Of a stretch of 64,000 nucleotides of DNA, positions 56,828 through 64,000 are shown in pieces. The position numbers were made by a program, and so were the translations under genes. The notes under the pieces were generated by a model that saw only the letters and a program-made list of their open reading frames with translations, was not told the origin of the DNA and ran no database searches. Source of the DNA: Tessaracoccus lapidicaptus. GTDB taxonomy: Bacteria > Actinomycetota > Actinomycetes > Propionibacteriales > Propionibacteriaceae. Numbering within the stretch: position 1 is the first letter of the stretch; every line of letters begins with the position of its first letter. The stretch is from positions 1 through 64,000 of the forward strand of contig NZ_MBQD01000023.1 of assembly GCF_001693815.1 (NCBI RefSeq), read 5' to 3'.

Positions 56828-57512
56828 CGGCCCGGTACCCGATTCCCCGCACGGTGACGACGATCTCGGGGTGTTCCGGATCCTTCTCCACCTTCGACCT
56901 CAACCGCTGCACGTGGACGTTGACCAGCCGCGTGTCCGCCGAGTTGCGGTAGCCCCACACCTCGTCGAGGAGCGCCTCGCGGGTGAAGACATGTGACGGC
57001 CGCTTGGCCAGCGCGAGCAGCAGATCGAACTCCAGCGGCGTCAGCGACAGCTGCATACCGCCGCGCCGCACCGCATGGGAGGACACGGAGATGGTCAGGT
57101 CCCCGATGGTGAGGGTGTCGGCGCCCGACTCCTCCTGCGAGCGACGCAGCCGGGTGCGGATCCGGGCCACCAGTTCCTTGGCCTTGAACGGCTTCGCCAC
57201 GTAGTCGTCCGCGCCGGCCTCGAGGCCCGCGACGACGTCCGCGGTGTCGGACTTGGCCGTCAACATGACGATCGGCACGCCGGACTCGGCGCGGATGTCG
57301 CGGCAGACCGCGACACCGTCGCGGCCGGGCAGCATGAGGTCGAGGAGCACGAGATCGGGACGCGCCTGCCTGAACTCGGCGACGGCGGCGTCGCCCGTGG
57401 AGCAGCGGACCGTGTCGAAGCCTTCCTGCCTCAACACGATCTGCAACATCTCCGACAGCGCCGCGTCATCGTCGACGACGAGGATGCGCGCCTTACCTCT
57501 CGGGTCGCTCAC
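56811..57512 (-). CDS. mtrA: response regulator MtrA
   Basis: A 233-residue OmpR-family regulator. The receiver domain has VVDDDAAL, the phosphorylated aspartate in LVLLDLMLPG, LTAKSD and KPFKAKEL. The C-terminal winged helix includes LTPLEFDLLLALAKRPSHVF and DTRLVNVHVQRLRSKVE. GTG 57512 is preceded by AGAGGAGA. A TACCAT -10 box at 57539-57544 gives a leader of about 20 bases. mtrA-mtrB-lpqB form one coupled operon. Confidence 0.96.
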   Translation of the reverse strand: MSDPRGKARILVVDDDAALSEMLQIVLRQEGFDTVRCSTGDAAVAEFRQARPDLVLLDLMLPGRDGVAVCRDIRAESGVPIVMLTAKSDTADVVAGLEAGADDYVAKPFKAKELVARIRTRLRRSQEESGADTLTIGDLTISVSSHAVRRGGMQLSLTPLEFDLLLALAKRPSHVFTREALLDEVWGYRNSADTRLVNVHVQRLRSKVEKDPEHPEIVVTVRGIGYRAGEPRA

Positions 57513-57538
57513 ACCGATCTCCTCTTGCGTTCGCGTCC

Positions 57539-57544
57539 ATGGTA
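57539..57544 (-). promoter_or_regulatory. mtrAB-lpqB -10 element
   Basis: TACCAT on the minus strand lies 26 bases upstream of GTG 57512. No convincing -35 hexamer at 16-19 bases is visible. Confidence 0.4.
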
Positions 57545-57574
57545 GCCAGCCACGACGCCGTGACAGGCCAATGC

Positions 57575-58138
57575 CTAGTTGAGCGCCGGTTCGTCGGTCC
57601 AGGTCGACCACCTGCCCGGCGCGCCACCGACGCGGCGCAGGACCCGGCGCCAGAGACCTTCGGGGGTGCCGAAGACGTCTTCGGCGTGCGCGGTCGTCCG
57701 GAACCACGATCCGCGGATCAGCTCGTTCTCCAGCTGTCCGGGTGACCATCCGGACAGCCCGACGAACAGCCGCAGCTGGTTGAACGACGACCCGACGAGC
57801 TCAGGGGGGAAGTTGAGGTCGACGACGCCGATGTGCGGAGCGATGGCCTGCCACCCTGGTGGCGGGGCCGTCGGCGTGGCCGGCTCTCCGAGCGCAACGA
57901 CCACGTCGGGGTTGACGGGGCCGCCCTCGAACAGCGCCACTGGCGGACTCATGTGGTCGCGGAAGGCCTCGTGCACCCCCGAGACCGGCAGCTCCGACAG
58001 CCGCGTCAGGCAGACCCCGATGGTGCCCTGAGGGTTGTGTTCGAGCAGCAGGATGACGGACTGGTCGAAGTAGCCGCCGCGCCCGGGCTGCGTGGCCACG
58101 AGCAACTGCCCGGCGGCGATCGCTCCCGTGTGCATCAC
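57575..58138 (-). CDS. YqgE/AlgH family protein (DUF179)
   Basis: A 187-residue cytoplasmic protein of unknown biochemical role. It starts AIAAGQLLVATQPGRGGYFDQS and has the typical LLLEHNPQGTIGVCLTRLS, LFEGGPVNPD and LFVGLSGWSPGQLENEL. GTG 58138 is set by a TAGAGT leaderless promoter; the neighbouring ATG 58135 is the second codon. It is upstream of mtrA but separated by the mtrA promoter. Confidence 0.92.
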   Translation of the reverse strand: MMHTGAIAAGQLLVATQPGRGGYFDQSVILLLEHNPQGTIGVCLTRLSELPVSGVHEAFRDHMSPPVALFEGGPVNPDVVVALGEPATPTAPPPGWQAIAPHIGVVDLNFPPELVGSSFNQLRLFVGLSGWSPGQLENELIRGSWFRTTAHAEDVFGTPEGLWRRVLRRVGGAPGRWSTWTDEPALN

Positions 58139-58145
58139 GAGACCC

Positions 58146-58151
58146 ACTCTA
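58146..58151 (-). promoter_or_regulatory. leaderless -10 element of the YqgE gene
   Basis: TAGAGT on the minus strand is followed by seven bases and GTG 58138. Confidence 0.6.
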
Positions 58152-58216
58152 TCCGCCCGGAACGACGACGCATTCGTCCTCGGCGGGACGCGGGAAGCCG
58201 GCGCCCCCGCACCAGC

Positions 58217-58786
58217 TCAGACCGGACGCTCTCCCCGCGTCAGCCTCTCGACGATGGTGTGGAGGCGCGCGGCCCGCGTCTCCGGGCGGCGTGCCAGAGC
58301 GATCCAGCCCAACGCCTGCTTCCGGACGCTCGGTGGCGATGCCTTCCAGGCGCCGCGAACTGCCGGATCAGCGTCCAGGGCTGCTGCAAGCTCAGCCGGT
58401 TCCTCCAGCGCCTCCACGGAGTCGAACACGGTCCACATCCCCGTCGCCTTCGCCCGCTCGATGGCGGCGAGACCGGCAGGTTGGAGGCGACCCTCGCGCG
58501 CAAGCTCGGCCACGCGCGCCTTGTTGGAGGCGGCCCACGGGCTGTTCGCACGCCGCGGCGCCATCCACTGCATCGCACGCTCCTCGTCGAGCACCTTCAC
58601 CTGGCCGTCGATCCAAGCCCAGCAGAGCGCCTCGCGGACGAGGTCCTCATACGGCACGGCGGTCCGGCCCGAGCGGGCGCGCCAGCCCACCACCCAGACA
58701 CCCTCGCGACGGGTATGGTTCGCCGCGAGCCAGTTCCGCCAGTCCTCCAGCGTCGCCGGGTGGAAATGCTCTGCATCCGTCACCAT
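58217..58786 (-). CDS. YdeI/OmpD-associated family protein
   Basis: A 189-residue protein related to YdeI-type bacteriocin-protection and OmpD-associated proteins. It has FHPATLEDWRNWLAANHTRREGVWV, YEDLVREALCWAWIDGQVK, RRANSPWAASNKARVAEL and a C-terminal KQALGWIALARRPETRAARL. The molecular activity is unknown. The ATG has CAGGAT six bases upstream, a one-mismatch leaderless promoter. It is the last core-like gene on this strand before the island. Confidence 0.85.
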   Translation of the reverse strand: MVTDAEHFHPATLEDWRNWLAANHTRREGVWVVGWRARSGRTAVPYEDLVREALCWAWIDGQVKVLDEERAMQWMAPRRANSPWAASNKARVAELAREGRLQPAGLAAIERAKATGMWTVFDSVEALEEPAELAAALDADPAVRGAWKASPPSVRKQALGWIALARRPETRAARLHTIVERLTRGERPV

Positions 58787-58883
58787 GCTGTCATCCTGCT
58801 GGCGACGAGGGGCGCGGCACAAGATCCTCCGCGACCCGGAGCCCCGCGGTCACTGCGTCGGACCCCAACCCGGCTCCAATTGC

Positions 58884-58913
58884 TTGTATCTCCCCTGGAC
58901 GCATGCCTACATT
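58884..58913 (+). promoter_or_regulatory. promoter of the CHRD gene
   Basis: TTGTAT (58884-58889) and TACATT (58908-58913) are 18 bases apart, giving a leader of about 24 bases with GGAGG before ATG 58944. Confidence 0.5.
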
Positions 58914-58943
58914 GCCAAGGATCACAAGGAAACGGAGGCGATC

Positions 58944-59384
58944 ATGATCCTGACCACACGACACCTACGCTCCGTGGCACTCGCGGTGGCGTCGATCGGG
59001 GCGATGGTCGTGGCCGGCGGGTCGGCCAGTGCCGCAGGAGCGATCCCTCTCAACGGGGGACAGGAGGCTCCCGCCCCGCTGAACCACGGCGCACGGGGCT
59101 GGTTCAGCTACGAGGTGTCGGGAACTGAACTGTGCTACACGCTCTCCGTCTCCGGACTGTCCGCCCCCGCGGCAGCCGCCCACATCCACGTAGGGCCTCG
59201 CAATACGCCGGGACCCGTCGTCGTCCCACTGATGGTCGAGAACACCACCACCTTCGAGACAGCCGGATGCGCTGTCGTCGAGGCCTCGCTCCTTGAAGCA
59301 ATCGGGGAGAACCCGCGCGCGTACTACGTCAATGTGCACACGCCCACCAATCCGGCCGGCGAGATCCGTGGCCAGCTGAAGTGA
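58944..59384 (+). CDS. secreted CHRD domain protein
   Basis: A 146-residue exported protein. A signal peptide of about 30 residues (RSVALAVASIGAMVVAGGSASAAGA) precedes a CHRD domain: LNGGQEAPAPLNHGARGWFSYEV, AAAAHIHVGPRNTPGPVVVPL and YYVNVHTPTNPAGEIRGQLK. CHRD domains occur in chordin and in many secreted bacterial proteins of unknown role. Two cysteines in the mature part could form a disulfide. The gene stands alone, with its own promoter, and borders the island. Confidence 0.9.
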   Translation: MILTTRHLRSVALAVASIGAMVVAGGSASAAGAIPLNGGQEAPAPLNHGARGWFSYEVSGTELCYTLSVSGLSAPAAAAHIHVGPRNTPGPVVVPLMVENTTTFETAGCAVVEASLLEAIGENPRAYYVNVHTPTNPAGEIRGQLK

Positions 59385-59411
59385 CCAGCCCCGGGCGGTC
59401 CGACAACGTAT

Positions 59412-59433
59412 AAAGGGGCCGTCAGCGAACTGA
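59412..59433. repeat. 22-nt direct repeat, left copy, terminator-like
   Basis: These 22 bases are identical to 61971-61992. Here the following sequence (ATCGCCCC) forms only an imperfect stem with GGGGC, and on the minus strand it ends in CCCCTTTATACG. The left copy therefore looks like a decayed terminator or the left end of an integration event. Confidence 0.6.
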
Positions 59434-59441
59434 ATCGCCCC

Positions 59442-59845
59442 AGGTTTCGTGCCGCTCTCATGTGGGGAGCAGCTCTTGGTTGGCAGCATCCGCATCGAAG
59501 GGGTGCCGTCGCCGGGCTGCGGAGGCTGCAGCGGCATGGCGGGTGTGGGCCGTGCGGCCTGGCCAGGCCTCCCAGTCAGTCAGCGCGGTGTTCCAAGAAC
59601 TGCTGCCCACAAACACGGACCGGCTGGCCCCGCACGCTGAGGGTAAGGGCGGCATGTCGCGAGGGTACGCACATCGGCTGCGAGATCGGCATGTGTTTGC
59701 TAGCCGAGGCTCGAGATTCGCGGCGGCCTACGAGTCGATCGCTCCGGTGGTCTGGCACGTATGCGGCACGGGCCCAGCATCGGCTTCCCCAATGCGGTTC
59801 CGACTGAGCCAAAGACCTCGGCGGGTTTGACAGGATTCGAACACG
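59442..59845. other. 404-bp stretch without a convincing gene
   Basis: Several short open frames exist on both strands, the longest 122 codons on the plus strand (59462-59830), with repetitive, low-complexity translations and no recognisable family. Frames on the two strands contradict each other. The segment looks like non-coding or degraded island DNA. TTTGACAGGATTCGAACACG at 59826-59845 superficially resembles a tRNA T arm but does not pair. Confidence 0.5.
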
Positions 59846-61030
59846 TCAGCCACCGCTGAACGTTCGTCGTCCTGCCCGTTCGGCGAACCGGTCAAGCGCC
59901 GAGAGCAGGCCTGGGACGGTCCAGACCCTGACGCCACCGATCGGCTTCTCGACACGTAACACCCCGGTCGCGACCAGACGGTCAAGGATTCGGTAAACGC
60001 TGGGCACCGGTACTCCAAGATCGGCCACCATCTCGGCGGTAAGCGCCGGCTCGCCCGAACACAGATCCGCGACCTTCATCAGATTCGCAGTCCGCCGGTC
60101 AGCCGTGGCCAGAATGCGGTCGCGGAGATCGTTGATGTCAGAACGCAGGATGTTCGCATTCTCCATGGCCCGACGACTGGCCTCGACGAAGGCTTCCACG
60201 ATGGGCACAAGGTCTCCGCGCCGGTAAGCGGTCAGCGCCGCGAAGTACTCCCCCGTGTCCGCCAGCAGGCCCGAGGAGATCGGCACCGTCATCCGCGGAG
60301 ACACCCCACGATGCCGAAGAATCGACGACACGAGAGCCCGACCGGTTCGCCCGTTGCCATCGGTGAACGGATGAATGGTCTCGAACTGAGCGTGCGCGAT
60401 CGCGGCCTGCACCATGGGCTGCAGATCGGTACGGCGCGCGAACACACACAGATCATCGATCGCGGACTCCACCTGGTCATGCGAGGGCGCCACGAACGTG
60501 GCGGTCACCGGGGACCGGCCCCCGACCCACACGCTCTGGTCGCGGAACCTGCCGGCATTGGCCGGGTCGTCCCCGCCATTGAGACGCTCATGCATTGCCC
60601 TGATCGTGTTCGGGCTGATCCTGTCGGCCAGCTCGATCGCTGCCCGCATCGCGTCGGTGTTGGCCGCGATCATCACCGCGTTGGCTCCGGTCCTGCCGCC
60701 CAGCGACGCCAGTGCGATCGCCCGCGCCCCGGCGGTCAGGTTCTCGATCTGCGAACTCGAGGCGGACTCGGTGCGCAGCAGGACCGACGCGAACGGGACG
60801 CCCCAGGACGCCGATTCGGCGTCGAACGCCCGGATGTCTGCACAGACCTGGTCCGCTTCGCCCGCCAGCGCCGGATCCACGCGTGGTGCGAGGTCGCCGA
60901 TGACCGCGGGAACCGCAAACCGGAAGGTGCCCCGGTTCAATGCACGCTGGCGCCTGCTGGCAGCCGGATCATCGGCGTGCCACGTCGCCTCGATGTATCC
61001 GACACCCGGCCAGGCGTCCCAGGTCTCCAT
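59846..61030 (-). CDS. Fic family AMP-transferase-like protein with C-terminal winged helix
   Basis: A 394-residue Fic protein. The catalytic motif HPFTDGNGRTGRAL begins near H220. An N-terminal SSSQIEN at about 91-97 fits the inhibitory S/TxxxE(G/N) helix, so activity should be self-restrained. The last 90 residues form a winged helix (EPALTAEMVADLGVPVPSVY, RILDRLVATGVL) suited to DNA binding. Fic enzymes transfer AMP or other nucleotides to proteins. ATG 61030 lies 11 bases after AGGAGG; GTG 61039 is an alternative. Two inverted repeats upstream, the first starting at the ribosome binding site, suggest autoregulation. Confidence 0.9.
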   Translation of the reverse strand: METWDAWPGVGYIEATWHADDPAASRRQRALNRGTFRFAVPAVIGDLAPRVDPALAGEADQVCADIRAFDAESASWGVPFASVLLRTESASSSQIENLTAGARAIALASLGGRTGANAVMIAANTDAMRAAIELADRISPNTIRAMHERLNGGDDPANAGRFRDQSVWVGGRSPVTATFVAPSHDQVESAIDDLCVFARRTDLQPMVQAAIAHAQFETIHPFTDGNGRTGRALVSSILRHRGVSPRMTVPISSGLLADTGEYFAALTAYRRGDLVPIVEAFVEASRRAMENANILRSDINDLRDRILATADRRTANLMKVADLCSGEPALTAEMVADLGVPVPSVYRILDRLVATGVLRVEKPIGGVRVWTVPGLLSALDRFAERAGRRTFSGG

Positions 61031-61045
61031 ATGCTCCACGTCCTC

Positions 61046-61080
61046 CTAATGAGAGAATCATAGCCGCATATTCTCATTAG
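61046..61080. promoter_or_regulatory. inverted repeat 1 upstream of fic
   Basis: CTAATGAGA (61046-61054) and TCTCATTAG (61072-61080) are perfect 9-bp arms, 17 bases apart. The left arm touches the AGGAGG ribosome binding site. Confidence 0.6.
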
Positions 61081-61088
61081 ACGCCCTG

Positions 61089-61119
61089 TTGAGAGACTAA
61101 CAGCATCCATTCTCACTAG
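61089..61119. promoter_or_regulatory. inverted repeat 2 upstream of fic
   Basis: TTGAGAGA (61089-61096) and TTCTCACTAG (61110-61119) form a second, less perfect copy, displaced by about 40 bases from the first. Confidence 0.5.
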
Positions 61120-61157
61120 CGCCCTGAGAGTAGGTCCCTGGCTCGAGCCATGAACTG

Positions 61158-61760
61158 TCAGTGGAGGCGCGAAAGCTGACCGACCGCCGGGATCCGACTG
61201 AACTGGCGGTCGAGGTTCTTCACGCGGACCCTGATCAGTCGCGCGCCATGCCGGGCCGCGGGAAGATCCCTCGACGAGATGCTGCGACGCAGCGCGTCGA
61301 CGCGACCTGGACGTCGCTGTGGCCGCCGAAGGTGAGGAGTTCCTCCGTGGTGGCCCCGGCGCCCGCGATCATCGTCAGGGCAGAATGGCGCGAGCCATGC
61401 CACACGAATCCTTTCGGGACGATCGGGCGGCCGGCGGCCGTCAGCTTGGCGTCGGCCGCTTCGATCGCCTTGGCGAAGTGGTTCCGCAGCACTTTCGGAT
61501 GCAGGTACTGCATGCCGCGGGGGCTCTCGGGAACAGCGGTGCGTCGGCTGCGTCAGCGACCCGAGCAGTGAGCTGCGCGTCGAGGACTGCCCTCAGCTCA
61601 GAGTCCGGGGCCAGTGGAAGCTCGCGAATGCCTTCTTTGGTCTTGGGCGTGTCGAGCACGAGCCCGTTGCCCCGGCTGATCTGCTCTCTGGTCACGACCT
61701 GGCCCGAAGCCTCGGCGCGCTTGACCGCCGCGTGGAGACACGTCGTGCCCGCAGGTGACG
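61158..61760 (-). pseudogene. frameshifted tyrosine recombinase (integrase) remnant
   Basis: Successive fragments on the minus strand in different frames add up to the catalytic part of a phage-type integrase. The first has GLVLDTPKTKEGIRELPLAP (61441-61695), the next YLHPKVLRNHFAKAI and WHGSRHSALTMIAG with GHSDVQ (61235-61513), and the last HGARLIRVRVKNLDRQFSRI (61158-61403). The HxxR and GHSD boxes are recognisable, but the catalytic tyrosine region is frameshifted. At least two frameshifts are needed to join the parts, so the protein is not functional. Confidence 0.75.
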
Positions 61761-61970
61761 CGGACCTGGTAGAGCCTCACGTCGCGGCCATGACGTGTCC
61801 GATGCGCCCGCCAGGGACACGCCCTTGTTCAGCAGCCCTGCAGGCATGTGGAGATCCAGGAATCCGATCCGAGCCCGCAGTACCCAGGTACCGTCTCTCT
61901 CCATGGGAGTGCCCACCTGGGCCCTGCTGTGCGACCAGCGCTCACCGCGCAACATGGCTCTGACAAGGAA

Positions 61971-61992
61971 AAAGGGGCCGTCAGCGAACTGA
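61971..61992. repeat. 22-nt direct repeat, right copy
   Basis: Identical to 59412-59433. Together the two copies bracket the Fic gene and the integrase remnant in a 2.6-kb interval. Confidence 0.6.
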
Positions 61993-61999
61993 CGGCCCC
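61974..61999 (-). terminator. perfect intrinsic terminator (minus strand)
   Basis: GGGGCCGTCAG pairs perfectly with CTGACGGCCCC around CGAA. Read on the minus strand it is followed by TTTTTCCTTGT. No minus-strand gene is visible directly to the right, so it may have belonged to a gene lost or lying beyond the island rearrangement. Confidence 0.75.
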
Positions 62000-62139
62000 A
62001 AGGGGTGGAGGTGCTGGGAAACTATTCAAACCCGGATCCCCGCCGGATAGGCGTGATCTCGCGTCTCAGGGCGGCTACCCCGGTCGAGACACCTGCCGGG
62101 AATCCAACCCGACAGACGGTGCAACCGCGGGCAAGTCGG

Positions 62140-62466
62140 ATGCAGAAGCTGCGTCCCGACCAGATCGCAGAGCTGGTCGCCGCCTACCAGGAGGGCGACA
62201 CGACCTACGTGCTGGCTCGGCGCTACGGCGCCAAGCGAGAGACCATCTCCCGGCACCTTGAGGAGGCGGGCGTCGCCCGCCGGGGCGGAGTCAAGCGCCA
62301 AGACGACTCGGCCGACCAGATCGTCTCCCCTGCCAAGATCCGCGACTGGGCTCGAACGAACGGCTACCAAGTCAGCGATCGCGGGCGAATCCCGGCGCCG
62401 ATCAAACAGGCGTGGTTGGCAGCCCGCCAGCGTGGACTCACGGGTCGTGTCGGAGCTCGCCGATAG
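62140..62466 (+). CDS. resolvase-type HTH fused to an Lsr2 DNA-binding domain
   Basis: A 108-residue protein. Residues 4-46 (LRPDQIAELVAAYQEGDTTY, then LARRYGAKRETISRHLEEAG) form a helix-turn-helix of the kind ending serine recombinases. Residues 63-95 (PAKIRDWARTNGYQVSDRGR) match the Lsr2 C-terminal domain, with the minor-groove RGR at 81-83. The Lsr2 dimerisation domain is absent. Lsr2 silences AT-rich foreign DNA. The frame is open for 45 codons upstream, so a longer protein is possible. It lies 35 bases before the GHKL ATPase gene, on the same strand. Confidence 0.72.
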   Translation: MQKLRPDQIAELVAAYQEGDTTYVLARRYGAKRETISRHLEEAGVARRGGVKRQDDSADQIVSPAKIRDWARTNGYQVSDRGRIPAPIKQAWLAARQRGLTGRVGARR

Positions 62467-62501
62467 AGTCCTGACTACCTGCGGACCGAGAGGGGGCAAC
62501 G

Positions 62502-64000
62502 GTGGCGCTCACGACGTCGCTCGCGGGACGAGTGCGCAACACGAACCTCCCCAAGAGCCATTCGCTACTCCCCCTGCTGGAGGCTGTTATCAACGGTCTC
62601 CAAGCGATCGACGTGCGCTTCGGCGACGACATGAGCCAGGGACACCTTCGAGTCATGATCGAGCGAAGCGGGCAGGAAGAGTTCGACTTCGAGCCCACCG
62701 GCCCCGGTCGTGTGGCGCTGAAGCCGATCACGGGCTTCGTCGTCGAGGACAACGGCGTCGGCTTCACGCCGGACAACATGGACTCCTTCGAGACCCTGGA
62801 CACCGACTACAAGGCGAACCTTGGCTGCCGTGGTGTTGGCAGGCTGCTGTGGCTCAAGGCGTTCGACAAGGTCTCCGTCCGCAGCGCCTACCTGGCTGAC
62901 GACGGAGAGCTGTGCGCGCGGCAGTTTAGGTTCTCCATTGCTGGCGAAGTTGAGCACACCGAGACTCCCGACAACCTCAGCGATGCCGGTACCGCCGTTC
63001 ACCTGGACGGGTTCAAAGAGGCCTTCCAGAAGAGTGCGCCGAAGTCAGCCGACGCCATCGCTCGCGAGGTCTTCGAGCACTGCATCTGGTACTTCCTCCG
63101 CCCCGGCGGTGCTCCGGACGTGAGCATCGTCGACGACGAGGTCGTCTCGCTCAACAGCCTGATGGAGGATTTCGTCTTCTCCGAGCTGCCTTTGACGACG
63201 GTCGAGGTCAAGGGTCAGAAGTTCGAGATGGCGAACCTCTGCCTGAAGTCGTCGACCCGTAACCCCACGCCGCGGCTGTACTGGTGCGCCGCGAACCGCC
63301 TGGTCATGGAAGAGAACCTCACCGGGAAGATCCCCGGGTTGTACGGACGGCTCAAGGACAAGACCTCAGCCGAGTTCGCCTACGCCTGCTACCTCTCCTC
63401 CGACTACCTCGACTCGCACGTGCGGGCCGACCGCACGGCCTTCGACATCAGTGAACGAATCCCCGGAGCGACCCTCGAGGACGACATCTCGATCGAGGAC
63501 ATCCGGACGGGAGTGCTCGACGCCATCGAGGAGCTCCTGGCCGACTCGCTCACCGCGGCGCGCGAGGAGGGCAAGGCCCGAGTCAGCGAGTTCGTGAGCA
63601 ACCGAGCGCCCCGGTACCGACCGGTGCTGGCACGACTGGATCCTCTCGGCGTGACCGTGGACCCGTCGATCAAGGACCAGGACCTTGAGCTCGTCCTGCA
63701 CCGACACCTCCAGAAACTGGAGGCCGACGTCATCGAGCAGGGTCACGCGGTCTTCGCCGAGGCTGACACCACGACACCCGAGGTCTACCAGGCGCGCCTG
63801 AACGAGTACCTCCAGACCGTCACGGACATCAACCAATCCGATCTGGCGGCTTACGTCTCACGACGGCGGGCGATCCTTGACGCCCTCGGCAAGCTCATCC
63901 GATCCAACGAACTCGGCAAGTACTCCCGCGAGGACGCCATCCACTCGCTGCTCATGCCGATGCGCACCGACTCCAACGAGATCGGCACCGACGCCTCGAA
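62502..64000 (+). CDS. GHKL (Hsp90/MORC-like) ATPase, truncated by window edge
   Basis: At least 499 residues from GTG 62502, which has GAGAGGGGG six bases upstream; a TAGAGT -10 box lies at 62464-62469. GHKL motifs are present: N box LLEAVINGLQAID (E27, N31), VVEDNGVGF (D83, G85, G87) and LGCRGVGRLLWLKAF (108-121). A beta-rich and then helical region follows, with charged segments from about 300 onward. No histidine-kinase phosphoacceptor domain is seen before the ATPase, so it is not a two-component sensor. The layout is like the MORC-type ATPases reported beside restriction systems. The 3' end and partners lie outside the window. Confidence 0.8.
   Translation, partial: MALTTSLAGRVRNTNLPKSHSLLPLLEAVINGLQAIDVRFGDDMSQGHLRVMIERSGQEEFDFEPTGPGRVALKPITGFVVEDNGVGFTPDNMDSFETLDTDYKANLGCRGVGRLLWLKAFDKVSVRSAYLADDGELCARQFRFSIAGEVEHTETPDNLSDAGTAVHLDGFKEAFQKSAPKSADAIAREVFEHCIWYFLRPGGAPDVSIVDDEVVSLNSLMEDFVFSELPLTTVEVKGQKFEMANLCLKSSTRNPTPRLYWCAANRLVMEENLTGKIPGLYGRLKDKTSAEFAYACYLSSDYLDSHVRADRTAFDISERIPGATLEDDISIEDIRTGVLDAIEELLADSLTAAREEGKARVSEFVSNRAPRYRPVLARLDPLGVTVDPSIKDQDLELVLHRHLQKLEADVIEQGHAVFAEADTTTPEVYQARLNEYLQTVTDINQSDLAAYVSRRRAILDALGKLIRSNELGKYSREDAIHSLLMPMRTDSNEIGTDAS

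Larger units (their letters stand above)
61761..62139. other. intergenic island sequence with terminator
   Basis: About 380 bases lie between the recombinase remnant and the HTH-Lsr2 gene. The first 200 bases may hold the decayed integrase N-terminus but no family signal is readable. The right copy of the 22-nt repeat and a perfect terminator lie at 61971-61999. Downstream of it, an open frame leads into the HTH-Lsr2 gene and could be a leader or the end of a lost recombinase. Confidence 0.4.

Noticed and set aside
59826-59845. GACAGGATTCGAACACG as a tRNA 3' end or att remnant
   Set aside because: The flanks of the TTCGAAT loop do not pair, and no acceptor, D or anticodon arm can be drawn.

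Overview
This is a high-GC actinobacterial chromosome segment. The evidence is the MtrA-MtrB-LpqB signalling cluster, SepH, a KimA-type permease with paired RCK proteins, AdnAB, many actinobacteria-only DUF families, frequent GTG starts and many leaderless transcripts. The gene order resembles two blocks of the Mycobacterium tuberculosis chromosome as I remember it: about Rv2680-Rv2699 (DUF3000, RNase D, dxs, RNA methyltransferase, permease, two TrkA proteins, DUF3710, dut, DUF3093, DUF4193) and about Rv3198-Rv3246 (nudC, adnBA, DUF3107, rhlE, Rv3235-like, secA, hpf, comF, lpqB, mtrB, mtrA). A dedicated topoisomerase IV pair and a lactate operon suggest a Propionibacteriales-like organism, but the genus cannot be fixed from this window.

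Layout: 1-1160 holds tRNA-Val and a chelatase-like protein. 1187-8686 holds msrB, DUF3000, RNase D, dxs, a small gene with an SOS box over its start, and aconitase. 8771-17007 holds an RNA methyltransferase, the potassium module, dut and its DUF partners, and sepH. 17018-21650 holds thymidine kinase, a glycosyltransferase, a phosphodiesterase and an App1-type phosphatase. 21675-32272 holds parC, carbonic anhydrase, the regulated L-lactate operon (lldR / lldP-lutABC) and parE. 32406-47099 holds nudC, the AdnAB helicase-nuclease, a stand-alone LigD-type polymerase, a PP2C phosphatase, a DEAD-box helicase, trpS, a PHP phosphatase and Ku. 47152-58138 holds a cupredoxin-like lipoprotein with a membrane partner, secA, hpf, comF, lpqB, mtrB, mtrA and yqgE.

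From about 59,400 to the right edge the character changes: lower apparent GC, a Fic protein with paired inverted repeats at its promoter, a frameshifted tyrosine recombinase, a duplicated 22-nt terminator-like sequence, a small protein joining a resolvase-type HTH to an Lsr2 DNA-binding domain, and the start of a large GHKL ATPase that leaves the window. This is an acquired island and the best place to look for an undescribed, possibly defensive, system.

How the genes work together: LldP imports L-lactate and LutABC oxidises it to pyruvate under LldR control. AdnAB resects double-strand breaks while Ku and the LigD-type polymerase serve end joining. MtrAB-LpqB governs envelope and division, next to SecA, the general secretion motor. 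A recurring signal is the leaderless promoter: a TANNNT -10 element six or seven bases before the start codon, at 13 genes. It also corrects several gene starts. No CRISPR array, rRNA gene or intact insertion sequence was seen.
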